64,000 bases of DNA. It comes from Skermanella aerolata KACC 11604. GTDB taxonomy: Bacteria > Pseudomonadota > Alphaproteobacteria > Azospirillales > Azospirillaceae. Position numbers and translations under genes: made by a program. Shown in pieces: positions 1 through 9,402 of the stretch (position 1 is its first letter; each line of letters starts with the position of its first letter). The stretch is taken from assembly GCF_000936425.1 (NCBI RefSeq), contig NZ_AVFK01000035.1, forward strand, positions 1-64,000, written 5' to 3'. Under the pieces are notes generated by a model. That model was not told where the DNA came from. It ran no database searches and worked only from the letters and a program-made list of their open reading frames with translations.

Positions 1-14
1 CCCGCAACCAAATC

Positions 15-49
15 AGCCCGTCCAGGCCACAAGCCCGGACGGGCTTTTT
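15..49 (+). terminator. Rho-independent terminator of a gene left of the window
   Basis: A perfect 9-bp stem (AGCCCGTCC at 15-23 with GGACGGGCT at 37-45) encloses a 13-nt loop and is followed directly by a T-run, the standard intrinsic terminator layout on the plus strand. The gene it ends lies outside the window. Confidence 0.8.
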
Positions 50-154
50 GCTGTCCGGAACTCGCCAGTGGAAGCATCGAATGCTAGGTTCGTCAGGGCG
101 AAGCTCGGCTTGATGAACTTCGATCGATTGACAGTGGGGGAGGGGACCTTGGCG

Positions 155-514
155 ATGCGCGGATGGATCATGGCATTGGGACTGCTTGCAATGATCGGCC
201 TGACCGGTCAGGCCGAAGCCCATGCCAAACTCAGGGAGGCATCGCCGGCCGAAGGTATCGTCAAATCAGCGCCCGCCGAAGTGATCGTTACCTTCACCGA
301 AGCGCTCGAGCCCAAGTTCAGCAAGATCGAAGTCACTGACTCCAAGGGGCAGCGGGTCGACCAAGGCACCGCGCAAGCTGTGCCGGGCGAACCCGCCCGG
401 CTGGCCGTCGCTCTAAAGCCGTTGGCTGCCGGAACATACAAGGTTACATGGCGCGTCGTTTCCGTCGATACCCACCGGAGCGAAGGCTCGTACCAGTTTA
501 CCGTCGCTCCTTGA
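155..514 (+). CDS. copC: CopC-family periplasmic copper-binding protein
   Basis: 119 residues. An N-terminal signal peptide (hydrophobic stretch about residues 5-17, cleavage after Ala-Glu-Ala) exposes a mature N-terminus beginning His-Ala-Lys-Leu; in the CopC/YobA family this first His is a Cu(II) ligand. The C-terminal part has the family motif with Asp and His (VDTHRSEGSY), the other expected ligands. The start was set at 155 because the purine-rich GGGGGAGGGG lies about 10 bases upstream and the signal peptide begins here; the frame is open back to 68. copD follows after 10 bp, so the two are probably co-transcribed and handle periplasmic copper together. No copper-responsive promoter was recognised upstream. 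Confidence 0.9.
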   Translation: MRGWIMALGLLAMIGLTGQAEAHAKLREASPAEGIVKSAPAEVIVTFTEALEPKFSKIEVTDSKGQRVDQGTAQAVPGEPARLAVALKPLAAGTYKVTWRVVSVDTHRSEGSYQFTVAP

Positions 515-524
515 GCGTTCCGGC

Positions 525-1406
525 ATGAGCTTGGAAACAGCGGACTGGGTCCGGGCGGTCGAGCGCGGCCTCCATCTGGCGGCGTCGTTCTCGGTATTCG
601 GCGTGATCCTGTTCCGCACGGTGCTGGCACATCCCGTCGTCGATCACCTGACGGACGAAGCCGCCGAACGCTTCGACCGCGCCTGTCGCGGGCTGGTCTG
701 GTTCAGCGCGGAAGTCGCACTCTTCGCCGCGGTCGCATGGCTGCTGATGCAAAGCGCCTACATGGCGCAATCCGATACGGTCGGCGGCACGTTCGAAGTC
801 ATTCCCACCGTTCTATTCGGAACGACGTTCGGCCAGCTCCTGCTGTTTCGCCTATTGTTGCTGGGTGCCGCCGTCGCGCTGTTCCGGCTGTACCGCCATG
901 GCGGGCGGATATGGTCCTTCCTGTTCGCGGGCGCCAGCGTGGCGCTTCATGCCGGGACGGGCCATGGGGCCGCGATGGAGGGCGGAGCCGGCTTGCTGCT
1001 GACGGCGGCACTGGCCTTGCACCTGATGGCAGCCAGTGCTTGGCTCGGCAGTCTCGCGCCGCTGTTCCTGCTGCTTCGCGACGCGCCGGGGGAAGCTGCC
1101 GACATGGCAAGGCGTCGGTTCGCTCCGTTCGGCCTTGCTTGCGTTGTGACGCTGGCCCTCACCGCCCTGTTCCAGGGGCAGACGATCATCGGAAGCTGGC
1201 CGGACCTGTTCGGAACCGAATACGGCCTGTGGGCCATCGCCAAGACAGTGCTGTTCGCCCTGCTTCTGGCCTTCGCCGCTGCCAACCAGTTCCTTCTGTC
1301 CCAAGCCGGCCTCCGCATCAGCATCGCCCTCGAGACGACGGCCGGCCTGCTGGTCGTCCTCGCGGCTTCCATCCTGGTCAATCTGCCGCCGCCCATGCAC
1401 GGCTGA
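525..1406 (+). CDS. copD: CopD-family inner-membrane copper protein
   Basis: 293 residues, almost entirely hydrophobic, with about eight predicted membrane spans and conserved His residues (for example near residues 17 and 35, and several around 140-170). It matches the CopD/PcoD integral membrane family, which partners CopC and is thought to move copper across the inner membrane. It starts 10 bp after copC. The Shine-Dalgarno sequence is weak, which fits translational coupling with copC. Its 3' end faces that of purU with only 14 bp between them. Confidence 0.87.
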   Translation: MSLETADWVRAVERGLHLAASFSVFGVILFRTVLAHPVVDHLTDEAAERFDRACRGLVWFSAEVALFAAVAWLLMQSAYMAQSDTVGGTFEVIPTVLFGTTFGQLLLFRLLLLGAAVALFRLYRHGGRIWSFLFAGASVALHAGTGHGAAMEGGAGLLLTAALALHLMAASAWLGSLAPLFLLLRDAPGEAADMARRRFAPFGLACVVTLALTALFQGQTIIGSWPDLFGTEYGLWAIAKTVLFALLLAFAAANQFLLSQAGLRISIALETTAGLLVVLAASILVNLPPPMHG

Positions 1407-1420
1407 CCGGACGAACAACC

Positions 1421-2287
1421 TCAGCCGAAGACCACGGTGCAGTCACCGTTGATGAAGACCCGCCGCTCGACATGGAGCTTCACGGCCCTCGCCAGCACGA
1501 CGCTTTCGATGTCGCGGCCGATGGCGGTGTAGTCTTCCGCCGACATGGCGTGGCTTACCCGTGACAGGTCCTGCTCGATGATCGGCCCCTCGTCCAGGTC
1601 GGGCGTCACGTAATGCGCGGTCGCCCCGATCAGCTTGACGCCTCTCCTATGCGCCTGATGATACGGCTTGGCGCCCTTGAAACTGGGCAGGAACGAGTGG
1701 TGGATGTTGATCGCCCGCCCGGCCAGCCGGCGGCACAGATCGTCCGACCAGACCTGCATATAGCGGGCGAGCACGACGAGATCGACCCGCTCCGCCTCGA
1801 CCAGTTCCAGCAGCCGGCCTTCCTGCTCGGCCTTGGTGTCGCGGGTTACCGGCAGATAGTGGAACGGCAAGCCGTGGCCGGCCGTGAAGGCCTCGAAGTC
1901 CCGGTGGTTGGATGCGATGCCGACGATCTCGACCGGCAGCGCGCCGATGCTGTAGCGGTAGAGCAGGTCGTTGAGGCAATGGCCGAACCGCGACACCATG
2001 ATCAGCAGGCGCGGTTTCTCGGCCGGGTTCCAGACGTTCCATTCCATCGCGAAGCGAGCCGCGATTGGCTCGAACGCCTGACGCAGTCCGCCCGCGTTGC
2101 CTTCTCCGGCTTCAGTCTCACACGACAGCCGCATGAAGAAGCGCTGGCGGTCGCGGTCCACGAACTGGGCGCTCTCGATGATGTTCCAGCCGCGCTCCGA
2201 CAGACATGTCGAGACCGCCGCGACGATGCCGGTCGTGCTGGGGCAGGCTAGGGTGATGATGACTTGCCGTGGGCTGCCGCTGTCCAT
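1421..2287 (-). CDS. purU: Formyltetrahydrofolate deformylase
   Basis: 288 residues. It hydrolyses 10-formyl-tetrahydrofolate to formate and tetrahydrofolate, supplying formate for purine synthesis and balancing one-carbon pools. An N-terminal ACT domain (about 6-85) precedes a formyltransferase-fold catalytic domain (about 90-285). The catalytic signature INIHHSFLPSF with its Asn and His pair, and the later Asp in the DLDEGPIIEQD segment, are intact. The start at 2287 was chosen over an in-frame ATG at 2332 because GGAG lies 9 bases upstream and the length then matches the family. Its neighbour on the same strand is an amino-acid-kinase-like protein ending about 105 bp upstream. Confidence 0.93.
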   Translation of the reverse strand: MDSGSPRQVIITLACPSTTGIVAAVSTCLSERGWNIIESAQFVDRDRQRFFMRLSCETEAGEGNAGGLRQAFEPIAARFAMEWNVWNPAEKPRLLIMVSRFGHCLNDLLYRYSIGALPVEIVGIASNHRDFEAFTAGHGLPFHYLPVTRDTKAEQEGRLLELVEAERVDLVVLARYMQVWSDDLCRRLAGRAINIHHSFLPSFKGAKPYHQAHRRGVKLIGATAHYVTPDLDEGPIIEQDLSRVSHAMSAEDYTAIGRDIESVVLARAVKLHVERRVFINGDCTVVFG

Positions 2288-2393
2288 GCCGGGAAGCTCC
2301 GCTTTCCTGTCGATTGCCGGGAAACCCAGCATGGACGAAGCGCCTGTCCCCGACTTTCCCGACGGCGACAGACCGCGCCGCAGACGGAACGGT

Positions 2394-3089
2394 TTACGCC
2401 GGTCTTTCCTTGATCAGCGACGGCACCGAGGCCAGCGGGCAGCCGAACTCCTCGTCGCGGTCGAGGGCCGCCGCAAGTTCCTCCACCTGATCGCGCCCGA
2501 CGCACAAGACCTTGCCCCGGAACCGGCGTCGCCATCCGGGGAAGTCGGGTCCCAGCAACCCGTCGCGCACCATGCCGAGGGTATCGACGGCATGGCAGGG
2601 GCAGGCGCCGGATTTGACCAGGATCAGGCGCTCCGCCCGCAACTCCACCGCCAGCCAGGCGGCCAAGCTGTCGGAACTCATGTCCCAGTCGTCGACCAGA
2701 TCCGGCCGCTCCCGGACCAGACCACCCGGCATCCAGACGCTGGCCCGCTCGGCGGCGGCGTTCGCCCAGATCGCGTTGAAGTCAGGAGCTGTCGCGATGT
2801 CGGAGCGGATGCCGTGGAGCAGCAGGGCGTGGCTGTCCATCCCCAGCAGCACCATCCGCCGGACGATCGCGGGAGGCAGCCGCCACATGTCCTCCGCCTC
2901 GTGGACCGTTTCTGCGAAGGGACCGCCGGTCGGCACGATCACCGTAGGGGCCTTGGCCGCCAGCCGGCCCGCCAGGGTGAGCCAGTCCGCCATCGCCACC
3001 CAGTCGGCAAGGTTGCCGCCAATCTGGATGACGCAGGCGCCGGCCTTGACGGCGGCGGCGGTTTCAGTCGGGTCGAAAACAGAGTCCAT
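2394..3089 (-). CDS. Amino-acid-kinase-fold protein (MfnE-like)
   Basis: 231 residues from the ATG at 3089; the frame is open to 3155. The fold is that of the aspartate/glutamate/uridylate kinase family, most like the archaeal and methylotroph MfnE-type group: a glycine-rich VIQIGGN loop near residue 20, the GGPFAETV segment, GMDSHALLLHG, and the SDSLAAWLA and LILVKSG motifs. The oddity is the first loop: the position normally held by a phosphate-binding Lys (as in a VKLGGS loop) is Gln here, so ordinary kinase activity may be altered. It lies upstream of purU in the same direction, which hints at one-carbon or pterin-related metabolism, but the substrate cannot be told. Confidence 0.65.
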   Translation of the reverse strand: MDSVFDPTETAAAVKAGACVIQIGGNLADWVAMADWLTLAGRLAAKAPTVIVPTGGPFAETVHEAEDMWRLPPAIVRRMVLLGMDSHALLLHGIRSDIATAPDFNAIWANAAAERASVWMPGGLVRERPDLVDDWDMSSDSLAAWLAVELRAERLILVKSGACPCHAVDTLGMVRDGLLGPDFPGWRRRFRGKVLCVGRDQVEELAAALDRDEEFGCPLASVPSLIKERPA

Positions 3090-3221
3090 GGCTGAAATCC
3101 GGTGGGGAACGGTCGTCGAACACCCTGGTTGACCATTGTTTAGGCGTCGGCGCAAGGCAAAGCGCGTCTTTTTGCGACATTTCCCGCTCCCTGAACCGGC
3201 TTTTTGCCGTAAACCCGACGA

Positions 3222-4214
3222 TCAGGAGAGCTTCAGGTGCTTCCGGACCGCAGCAAGACCTTCCTTGCCGTCCACCGTGGTAACGCCGGCCAGCCAGGTT
3301 TCCAGCACCTTCGGGTTGGCCTTCAGCCAAGCCGTCGCTGCCGTCTCCGGCTGCTGCTTGTCGTCGATGATGGAGGTCATGACCTCGTTCTCCATGTTCA
3401 GGTCGAACACGAGGTTCTCCAGGAACTTGCCGACATTCGGACAGGTCTGGCGATAGCCGGTGGGAACGTTGGTGTAGACGGTGGCTCCGCCCAGGTTCGG
3501 CCCGAACCACTCGTCGCCGCCGGTCAGGTAGGTCATGTCGATCGACTTGTTCATCGGGTGCGGTTCCCAGCCCAGGAAGACCGCCCACTGCTTCGACCGC
3601 GCCGCCCGCTTGATCTGGCTCAGCATGCCGGCCTCGCTGGATTCGACCAGCTTGAAGTCCTTCAGGCCGAAGGCATCGCCCTTGATCATGTTGTCGATGA
3701 TCACGTTGCCGTCGTTGCCGGCCTCGATCCCGTAGATCTTGCCGTCGAGCTTGTCCTTGAACTTCGCGATGTCGGAGAAGTCGCGCAGACCGCCCTCGGC
3801 AACATAGGTCGGGACCGCCAGGGTGTACTTGGCGCCTTCCAGGTTGGCGCGCACGACTTCGATCGACTTGTCGTCGATATAGGGCCGGATGAAGGTCTCC
3901 ATCGTCGGCATCCAGTTACCGAGGAACACGTCGATGTCCTTCTTCTTCAGCCCGAGGAAGACGACCGGTACAGAGGCGATCTGGGTCGTCGTCTTATAGC
4001 CGAGGCCCTGAAGCACGACCGACGCCGTCCCGGTCGTAGCCGCGATGTCGCTCCAGCCAACGTCGCCGAAGCGGACCGTCTTACAGGACTCGGCCTCCGC
4101 CGCGGCGGCCGTGCCGACACCCGCCGTCATCAAGGCCGCCGCGGAAACCGTCAGCGCCAATGCCAGCGACCGGGCGATTGTGGTGAATTTCGACCTGGGG
4201 CTTTTTGTCTGCAT
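3222..4214 (-). CDS. choX: Choline ABC transporter substrate-binding protein (copy 1)
   Basis: 330 residues, periplasmic, with a signal peptide ending in a poly-Ala region (cleavage about residue 39). It belongs to the OpuAC-like group. The choline-cage aromatics known from Sinorhizobium ChoX are visible: Trp in DVGWSD, Trp in GNWMP, Tyr in TYVAEGG and Trp in GWEPHP. The ATG at 4214 is preferred over the overlapping GTG at 4217 because AGGGAG lies 7 bases upstream. It is transcribed divergently from betI, and a BetI-like operator sits between them, so choline control is likely. No choW or choV homologue is adjacent, which is unusual because the rhizobial operon is choXWV. Confidence 0.92.
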   Translation of the reverse strand: MQTKSPRSKFTTIARSLALALTVSAAALMTAGVGTAAAAEAESCKTVRFGDVGWSDIAATTGTASVVLQGLGYKTTTQIASVPVVFLGLKKKDIDVFLGNWMPTMETFIRPYIDDKSIEVVRANLEGAKYTLAVPTYVAEGGLRDFSDIAKFKDKLDGKIYGIEAGNDGNVIIDNMIKGDAFGLKDFKLVESSEAGMLSQIKRAARSKQWAVFLGWEPHPMNKSIDMTYLTGGDEWFGPNLGGATVYTNVPTGYRQTCPNVGKFLENLVFDLNMENEVMTSIIDDKQQPETAATAWLKANPKVLETWLAGVTTVDGKEGLAAVRKHLKLS

Positions 4215-4269
4215 CACGTGTCTCCCTGAAGGTTATGCCCATGATGCCGACCAGACATATCTTATTTCG

Positions 4270-4283
4270 ATTGAACGTCCAAT
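4270..4283. promoter_or_regulatory. BetI-like operator in the choX/betI divergent region
   Basis: ATTGAACGTCCAAT is a near-perfect 14-bp palindrome (one mismatched pair) in the AT-rich stretch between choX and betI. Its 13-base core matches the two sites upstream of betB except at one or a few positions, and it resembles the ATTGGACGTTCAAT-type sequences associated with BetI in other bacteria. It could control both divergent genes. Confidence 0.72.
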
Positions 4284-4335
4284 TAAAAAAAGATACCCTC
4301 CCCATTCGAGAAAACCAAATGGTGAGGAACAACGC

Positions 4336-4929
4336 ATGCCGAAAGTCGGAATGGAGCCGATCCGGCGGCAGCAACTGATCGAAGCAACGATAACGTCGAT
4401 CAGCCGCTATGGCTATGCTGACGCCACGATATCCCGGATCAGCAAGGAGGCTGGGGTATCGACCGGTATCGTCCACCACTATTTCGGCAGCAAGGACGAT
4501 CTCCTTGAAGCGACGATGCGGACACTGCTCCAGCAGTTGCGCCAGGACATGGTGGACCGGCTGGCGACGGCAACCACGCCGGAACAGCGGCTCTACGCGA
4601 TCATCGACGGCAACTTCGCCGACACGCAGTTCGACCGCCCCGTGATCGTGGCATGGCTGGCTTTCTGGGCGCAGGTGCCCCACGTGCCGGAACTCGCCCG
4701 CCTCCAGCGCGTCAACGCCCGCCGTCTCCGATCCAACCTGTTGCATGAACTGCGGAAACTGGTGCCGGTCGCCCTCGCGGTCGAAACCGCCACAGGACTG
4801 GCGGCGCTGATCGACGGCTTGTGGCTGCGGGCCTCGCTCGACGGTGTCGAGAACGCCGCGGTGGCCCGCGCCATCGTCCGCAGCTACCTCGCCAGCCAGT
4901 TGAAGAACCACTTGGAGCCGACCCACTAA
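4336..4929 (+). CDS. betI: Choline-responsive TetR-family repressor BetI
   Basis: 197 residues, the usual BetI length (about 195). The N-terminal TetR helix-turn-helix (about residues 10-57) contains SRISKEAGVSTGIVHHYFGSKDDLL, split here only to name it as the recognition region; the C-terminal ligand domain ends in LRASLDGVENAAVARAI-type family sequence. BetI represses bet genes until choline is present. The start is the ATG at 4336, with GAGG 8 bases upstream; an open frame extends further 5' but lacks a ribosome site and overlaps the start of choX. The 120-bp gap to betB carries two more operators, so betB-betA may have a separate promoter. Confidence 0.92.
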   Translation: MPKVGMEPIRRQQLIEATITSISRYGYADATISRISKEAGVSTGIVHHYFGSKDDLLEATMRTLLQQLRQDMVDRLATATTPEQRLYAIIDGNFADTQFDRPVIVAWLAFWAQVPHVPELARLQRVNARRLRSNLLHELRKLVPVALAVETATGLAALIDGLWLRASLDGVENAAVARAIVRSYLASQLKNHLEPTH

Positions 4930-4949
4930 AAAGCGCCTGCCTATTTTTT

Positions 4950-4988
4950 GTTGGACGGTCAGTCAATGATTTTGGTTGATCGTCCAAT
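4950..4988. promoter_or_regulatory. Paired BetI-like operators upstream of betB
   Basis: Two copies of the operator core lie here: GTTGGACGGTCAG at 4950-4962 (inverse orientation) and TTGATCGTCCAAT at 4976-4988. Each differs only slightly from the choX/betI site. The second abuts TATAAAAT (4988-4995), a plausible -10 region, so bound repressor would block a betBA promoter. Confidence 0.7.
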
Positions 4989-5049
4989 ATAAAATGTTTA
5001 CATGGGTATGACCGACTGTACCGGTTCGTCTATTCATGAGGAGGCCGCC

Positions 5050-6519
5050 ATGGCAAAGTTCGGACAGCAGGGGCTCTACATCCACGGCCGCCCCGCATCA
5101 GCCGACAGTGCCGAGACCTTCTCCACCGTCAATCCGGCGACCGGCGAAATCCTGGCCGACGTGCAGCAGGCCTCTCCGGCCGATATCGACCGCGCGGTAG
5201 CTAGTGCCCAGGAGGGCCAGCGCGTATGGGCCGGGTTCACCGCCATGCAGCGCTCCCGCGTCCTGCGCCGGGCCGTGGAAATCCTGCGTTCCCGCAACGA
5301 CGAGCTGGCCGAGCTGGAGACGCTGGACACCGGCAAGCCGCTCAGCGAGACGCAGTTCGTCGATATCGTCACCGGTGCCGACGTGCTGGAATATTACGCC
5401 GGTCTCGCCCCGTCGATCGAAGGCCAGCAGATTCCCCTGCGGCCCTCGTCCTTCGTCTATACGCGGCGGGAGCCGCTGGGCGTGGTCGCCGGCATCGGCG
5501 CCTGGAACTACCCGATCCAGATCGCCCTGTGGAAGTCGGCTCCGGCGCTTGCCGCCGGCAACGCGATGATCTTCAAGCCCAGCGAAGTGACTCCCCTCAG
5601 CGTCCTGAAGCTGGCGGAGATCTACACCGAAGCCGGTTTGCCCGACGGCGTCTTCAACGTCGTCCAGGGCGATGGCCGCGTGGGCGCGATGCTGGCCGAG
5701 CATCCCGGCATCGAGAAAGTGTCCTTCACCGGTGGCGTCGAAACAGGCCGCAAGGTGATGGCTTCGGCCGGCGGTTCGTCGCTGAAGGAAGTGACGATGG
5801 AGCTGGGCGGCAAGTCGCCGCTGATCGTCTTCGCCGACGCCGACCTCGACCGTGCCGCCGACATCGCGATGATGGCCAACTTCTACAGCTCCGGTCAGGT
5901 CTGCACCAACGGCACCCGCGTCTTCGTCCACAGCTCGGTCATGCCCGATATCGAAGCAAGGCTGCTGGAGCGGGTGAAGCGCATCCGCCTCGGCGATCCG
6001 CTGGACCCGGAGACCAATTTCGGCCCGCTCTCCAGCTTCGGCCACATGGAAAAGGTGCTCCGCTACATGGCGCTGGGCCGCGAGCAGGGCGCCCGGCTGC
6101 TGGCCGGCGGCAACCGCGTCCAGCAGGTCCCCTTCGACAAGGGCGCCTTCGTCGAGCCGACGATCTTCACCGATTGCCGCGACGATATGGCGATCGTGCG
6201 TGAGGAAATCTTCGGTCCGGTCATTAGCCTGCTGACCTTCGACACAGAAGAGGAGGTGATCCGCCGCGCCAACGCCACCTCCTACGGCCTCGCCGCCGGT
6301 CTGGTGACGGAGAGCCTGACCACCGCGCACCGGGTGATTCACCAGCTCGAAGCCGGCATCTGCTGGATCAACAGCTGGGGCGAGTCCCCGGCGGAAATGC
6401 CGGTCGGCGGCTACAAGCAGTCCGGCATCGGCCGCGAGAACGGCACCAGCACGCTGGAGCACTACACCAGGATCAAGTCGATCCAAGTCGAATTGGGGGC
6501 TTTCCAGTCCGTTTTCTAA
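5050..6519 (+). CDS. betB: Betaine aldehyde dehydrogenase
   Basis: 489 residues (E. coli BetB is 490). It oxidises betaine aldehyde to glycine betaine with NAD(P). Catalytic residues are visible: Asn153 in AWNYP, Glu251 in ELGGKSP and the nucleophile Cys285 in SGQVCTN; the Rossmann part includes IFKPSE. The start at 5050 has GAGGAGG 5 bases upstream and begins with the family-typical N-terminus; an in-frame ATG at 5002 lacks a ribosome site. betA follows 54 bp downstream. Two BetI-like operators lie in the leader. Confidence 0.95.
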   Translation: MAKFGQQGLYIHGRPASADSAETFSTVNPATGEILADVQQASPADIDRAVASAQEGQRVWAGFTAMQRSRVLRRAVEILRSRNDELAELETLDTGKPLSETQFVDIVTGADVLEYYAGLAPSIEGQQIPLRPSSFVYTRREPLGVVAGIGAWNYPIQIALWKSAPALAAGNAMIFKPSEVTPLSVLKLAEIYTEAGLPDGVFNVVQGDGRVGAMLAEHPGIEKVSFTGGVETGRKVMASAGGSSLKEVTMELGGKSPLIVFADADLDRAADIAMMANFYSSGQVCTNGTRVFVHSSVMPDIEARLLERVKRIRLGDPLDPETNFGPLSSFGHMEKVLRYMALGREQGARLLAGGNRVQQVPFDKGAFVEPTIFTDCRDDMAIVREEIFGPVISLLTFDTEEEVIRRANATSYGLAAGLVTESLTTAHRVIHQLEAGICWINSWGESPAEMPVGGYKQSGIGRENGTSTLEHYTRIKSIQVELGAFQSVF

Positions 6520-6573
6520 TAAGCCGCCTTCCAGTCTTTTGAACGCCCAGGGTTTCCAGGAGGAATTGAACTC

Positions 6574-8277
6574 ATGACCACCATCAAGGAGTTCGACTAC
6601 ATCATCGTCGGCGCCGGTTCGGCCGGCAATGTCCTGGCTGCCCGGCTGACCGAGGACGAAGGCGTCAGCGTCCTGCTGCTGGAGGCCGGCGGTCCCGACT
6701 ACCGCCTGGATTTTCGTACCCAGATGCCGGCAGCATTGGCCTTTCCGCTCCAGGGCCGGCGCTACAATTGGGCCTTCCTGACGGATCCCGAGCCCCACAT
6801 GAACAACCGCCGCATGGAATGCGGGCGGGGCAAGGGGCTTGGCGGCTCCTCGCTGATCAACGGCATGTGTTACATCCGGGGAAATGCGCTGGACTACGAC
6901 AACTGGGCCAATGAGTTCGGCCTCGACGGCTGGAGCTACCGCGACTGCCTGCCCTATTTCAAGAAGGCGGAAAGCCGCGATATCGGCCCCAACGAGTATC
7001 ACGGCGGCGATGGTCCGGTCAGCGTCGCCACCCCGAAGAACCACAACAACCCGCTGTACCACGCCATGATCGAGGCGGGCGTCCAGGCCGGCTATCCGCA
7101 CACCGACGACCTGAACGGCTACCAGCAGGAAGGCTTCGGTCCGATGGACCGGACCGTCACGCCGAACGGCCGCCGCGCCAGCACGGCTCGGGGATATCTC
7201 GACATGGCGAAGGGCCGGTCCGGCCTGACCATCGTCACCCACGCGCTGACCGACCGCATCCTGTTCGACGGTAAGCGCGCCATCGGCGTCGCCTATCTGC
7301 ACAAGGACGAGCCGGTCACGGCGCATGCCCGCCGGGAAGTGCTGGTCTGCGCCGGCGCTATCGCGTCGCCCGCAATCCTCCAGCGCTCCGGCCTTGGTGC
7401 TTCCACGCTGCTGAACGAGCTGGGCGTCGCTCAGGTGGCCGACATCCCCGGCGTCGGCGCCAATCTCCAGGATCACCTGGAGATGTACCTGCAATATGAA
7501 TGCACCCAGCCGGTCTCCCTGTATCCGGCGCTGAAATGGTACAACCAGCCGGCCATCGGGGCGGAGTGGCTGTTCATGGGCACCGGTACGGGAGCCAGCA
7601 ACCAGTTCGAGGCGGGCGGCTTCATCCGGTCGGACGAGAGCTTCGCGTGGCCGAACATCCAGTACCATTTCCTGCCGGTCGCGATTAACTACAACGGCAG
7701 CAACGCGGTCGAAGCCCACGGCTTCCAGGCCCATGTCGGGTCGATGCGCTCGCCCAGCCGGGGCCGCATCCGCGCCAAGTCCAGGGACCCGCGCGAAGCA
7801 CCCAGCATCCTGTTCAACTACATGTCCGAGACCCAGGACTGGCAGGAGTTCCGCGCCGGCATCCGGATCACCCGCGAGATCATCCAGCAGAAGGCGCTGG
7901 ATCCCTATCGCGGGCGGGAAATCAGCCCAGGCGTCGATTTCCAGTCCGATGCCCAGCTGGACGAGTTCGTCCGCCAGCATGGCGAGACGGCGTACCATCC
8001 GTCCTGCTCCTGCCGGATGGGCACCGACGACATGGCCGTGGTCGATGGTCACGGCAAGGTGCATGGCGTGGAAGCGCTGCGGGTGATCGACGCGTCGATC
8101 ATGCCGCTGATCACCACCGGCAACCTCAACGCCCCGACCATCATGATGGCGGAGAAGCTGGCCGACGCGATCCGGGAACGCGACCCGCTGGCGCGGGCCG
8201 ACGTGCCTTACTTCGTCGCCGGCAACACCCCGGCGCGGCGTCAGGGCGAGCTGCCGGCCTATCGTTCGGCAGGCTGA
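6574..8277 (+). CDS. betA: Choline dehydrogenase (GMC oxidoreductase)
   Basis: 567 residues. It is a membrane-associated flavoprotein that oxidises choline to betaine aldehyde, and often that product further to betaine. The FAD-binding GAGSAG is at residues 13-18, the GMC signature ([15 protein letters not shown]) about 87-101, and the catalytic His475 ([10 protein letters not shown]) and Asn519 (TGNLNAPT) are both in place. AGGAGG lies about 11 bases upstream of the ATG. It is the second gene of a betB-betA unit. Confidence 0.95.
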   Translation: MTTIKEFDYIIVGAGSAGNVLAARLTEDEGVSVLLLEAGGPDYRLDFRTQMPAALAFPLQGRRYNWAFLTDPEPHMNNRRMECGRGKGLGGSSLINGMCYIRGNALDYDNWANEFGLDGWSYRDCLPYFKKAESRDIGPNEYHGGDGPVSVATPKNHNNPLYHAMIEAGVQAGYPHTDDLNGYQQEGFGPMDRTVTPNGRRASTARGYLDMAKGRSGLTIVTHALTDRILFDGKRAIGVAYLHKDEPVTAHARREVLVCAGAIASPAILQRSGLGASTLLNELGVAQVADIPGVGANLQDHLEMYLQYECTQPVSLYPALKWYNQPAIGAEWLFMGTGTGASNQFEAGGFIRSDESFAWPNIQYHFLPVAINYNGSNAVEAHGFQAHVGSMRSPSRGRIRAKSRDPREAPSILFNYMSETQDWQEFRAGIRITREIIQQKALDPYRGREISPGVDFQSDAQLDEFVRQHGETAYHPSCSCRMGTDDMAVVDGHGKVHGVEALRVIDASIMPLITTGNLNAPTIMMAEKLADAIRERDPLARADVPYFVAGNTPARRQGELPAYRSAG

Positions 8278-8394
8278 TCGCAGCGCTTTCGGATGAGGCT
8301 TGCGGCGGCCCTTGCTTTTGAGACGCACTGAAGATGAATGTTCCGAGACAGAAGTAATCGGTGATCCACACGCACTAGAAAGGTCTCTCGTTCC

Positions 8395-9402
8395 ATGGGC
8401 CAAGTCGTGAGCACGCCTGAGACTGTGGGGTTCCTGCTGGTTCCCCGGTTTTCGATGATCGCGTTCACGGCGGCCCTGGAGCCGCTTCGGCTGGCCAACC
8501 ACATCAGCGGCCGGCAACTCTATCGCTGGGTGCTGCTTTCGCCCGAAGGCGGAGCGGGGGAGGCCAGTTGCGGCCTTCGCATCGCGGTGGACAGCGCGAT
8601 GGACGCGGCCCCTTCGCTTCCGACGCTCATCGTGTGCAGCGGCGTCGACGGGCACTGGTACGACGACCGCCGCGTCCTGTCCTGGCTGCGCCGCCGGGCG
8701 GCGGAGGGCGTCGAGCTGGGATCGGTCTGCACCGCCAGCCACATCCTTGCCCGCGCCGGGCTGCTCAACGGCTACCGCTGCACGATCCACTGGGAAAACC
8801 TCGCGGGCTTCGCCGAGACCTATCCGGAGATCGAGGCGACCGGCGAGCTGTTCAACATCGACCGCAACCGCTTCACCTGCGCCGGCGGCACCGCCGCGAT
8901 GGACATGATGCTCTACCGCATCGCCAGCACCCACGGCGAGAAGCTGGCGGTGTCCATCGCCGAACAGCTCCTGCACGACAAGATCCGCCAGGGCTCGGTG
9001 CGCCAGCACGTCGCGATCCAGCCCAATCCTGGCATCGACCGAGAGGAGTTGGCCGCGGCCGTCAAGCTGATGCAGGAGAACATCGAGGAGCCGCTCGACC
9101 TGCTCGCCCTGTCGGCCCAGCTCGGCCAGTCGCGCCGCAACGTCGAGCGGCTGTTTCGCAAGTTCATGAACTGCTCGCCCGCCCGCTACTACCTGGGTCT
9201 CCGGCTCCAGCGGGCGCGCCAGCTTCTCTGCCAGACCAAGATGTCGGTAATGGAGGTGGCGATAAGCTGCGGCTTCGTCTCCGCGACCCATTTCAGCAAA
9301 TGCTACCGCGACTACTTCGGCGTGGCCCCGCGCAATGACCAGAGCAGCCACCGGGTCCGCCACCTGATCGAGCCGGTCCGGCAGATGGCAGGGGTCAAAT
9401 GA
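8395..9402 (+). CDS. GlxA-type AraC-family regulator (first of two)
   Basis: 335 residues. An N-terminal DJ-1/PfpI-like amidotransferase-fold domain (about 10-200, with GSVCTASHILARAG at the nucleophile-elbow region) is joined to a C-terminal AraC helix-turn-helix pair (about 220-320, LSAQLGQSRRNVERLFRKF and VAISCGFVSATHFSKCYR). This architecture includes GbdR and CdhR, activators of glycine betaine and carnitine catabolism, and the bet context supports a role of that kind. The stop overlaps the start of the next regulator by 4 bp (ATGA), so they are translationally coupled. Confidence 0.86.
   Translation: MGQVVSTPETVGFLLVPRFSMIAFTAALEPLRLANHISGRQLYRWVLLSPEGGAGEASCGLRIAVDSAMDAAPSLPTLIVCSGVDGHWYDDRRVLSWLRRRAAEGVELGSVCTASHILARAGLLNGYRCTIHWENLAGFAETYPEIEATGELFNIDRNRFTCAGGTAAMDMMLYRIASTHGEKLAVSIAEQLLHDKIRQGSVRQHVAIQPNPGIDREELAAAVKLMQENIEEPLDLLALSAQLGQSRRNVERLFRKFMNCSPARYYLGLRLQRARQLLCQTKMSVMEVAISCGFVSATHFSKCYRDYFGVAPRNDQSSHRVRHLIEPVRQMAGVK

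Noticed and set aside
3160-3215. Terminator after choX copy 1
   Set aside because: CGGC-AAAAA-GCCG is only a 4-bp stem without a T-run, too weak to call.
5098-9363. A very long open frame on the minus strand opposite betB, betA and the first GlxA gene
   Set aside because: It is antisense to three well-supported genes, and its translation is low-complexity, rich in Arg, Gly, Ala and Asp with no domain. This is a shadow of GC-rich codon use.
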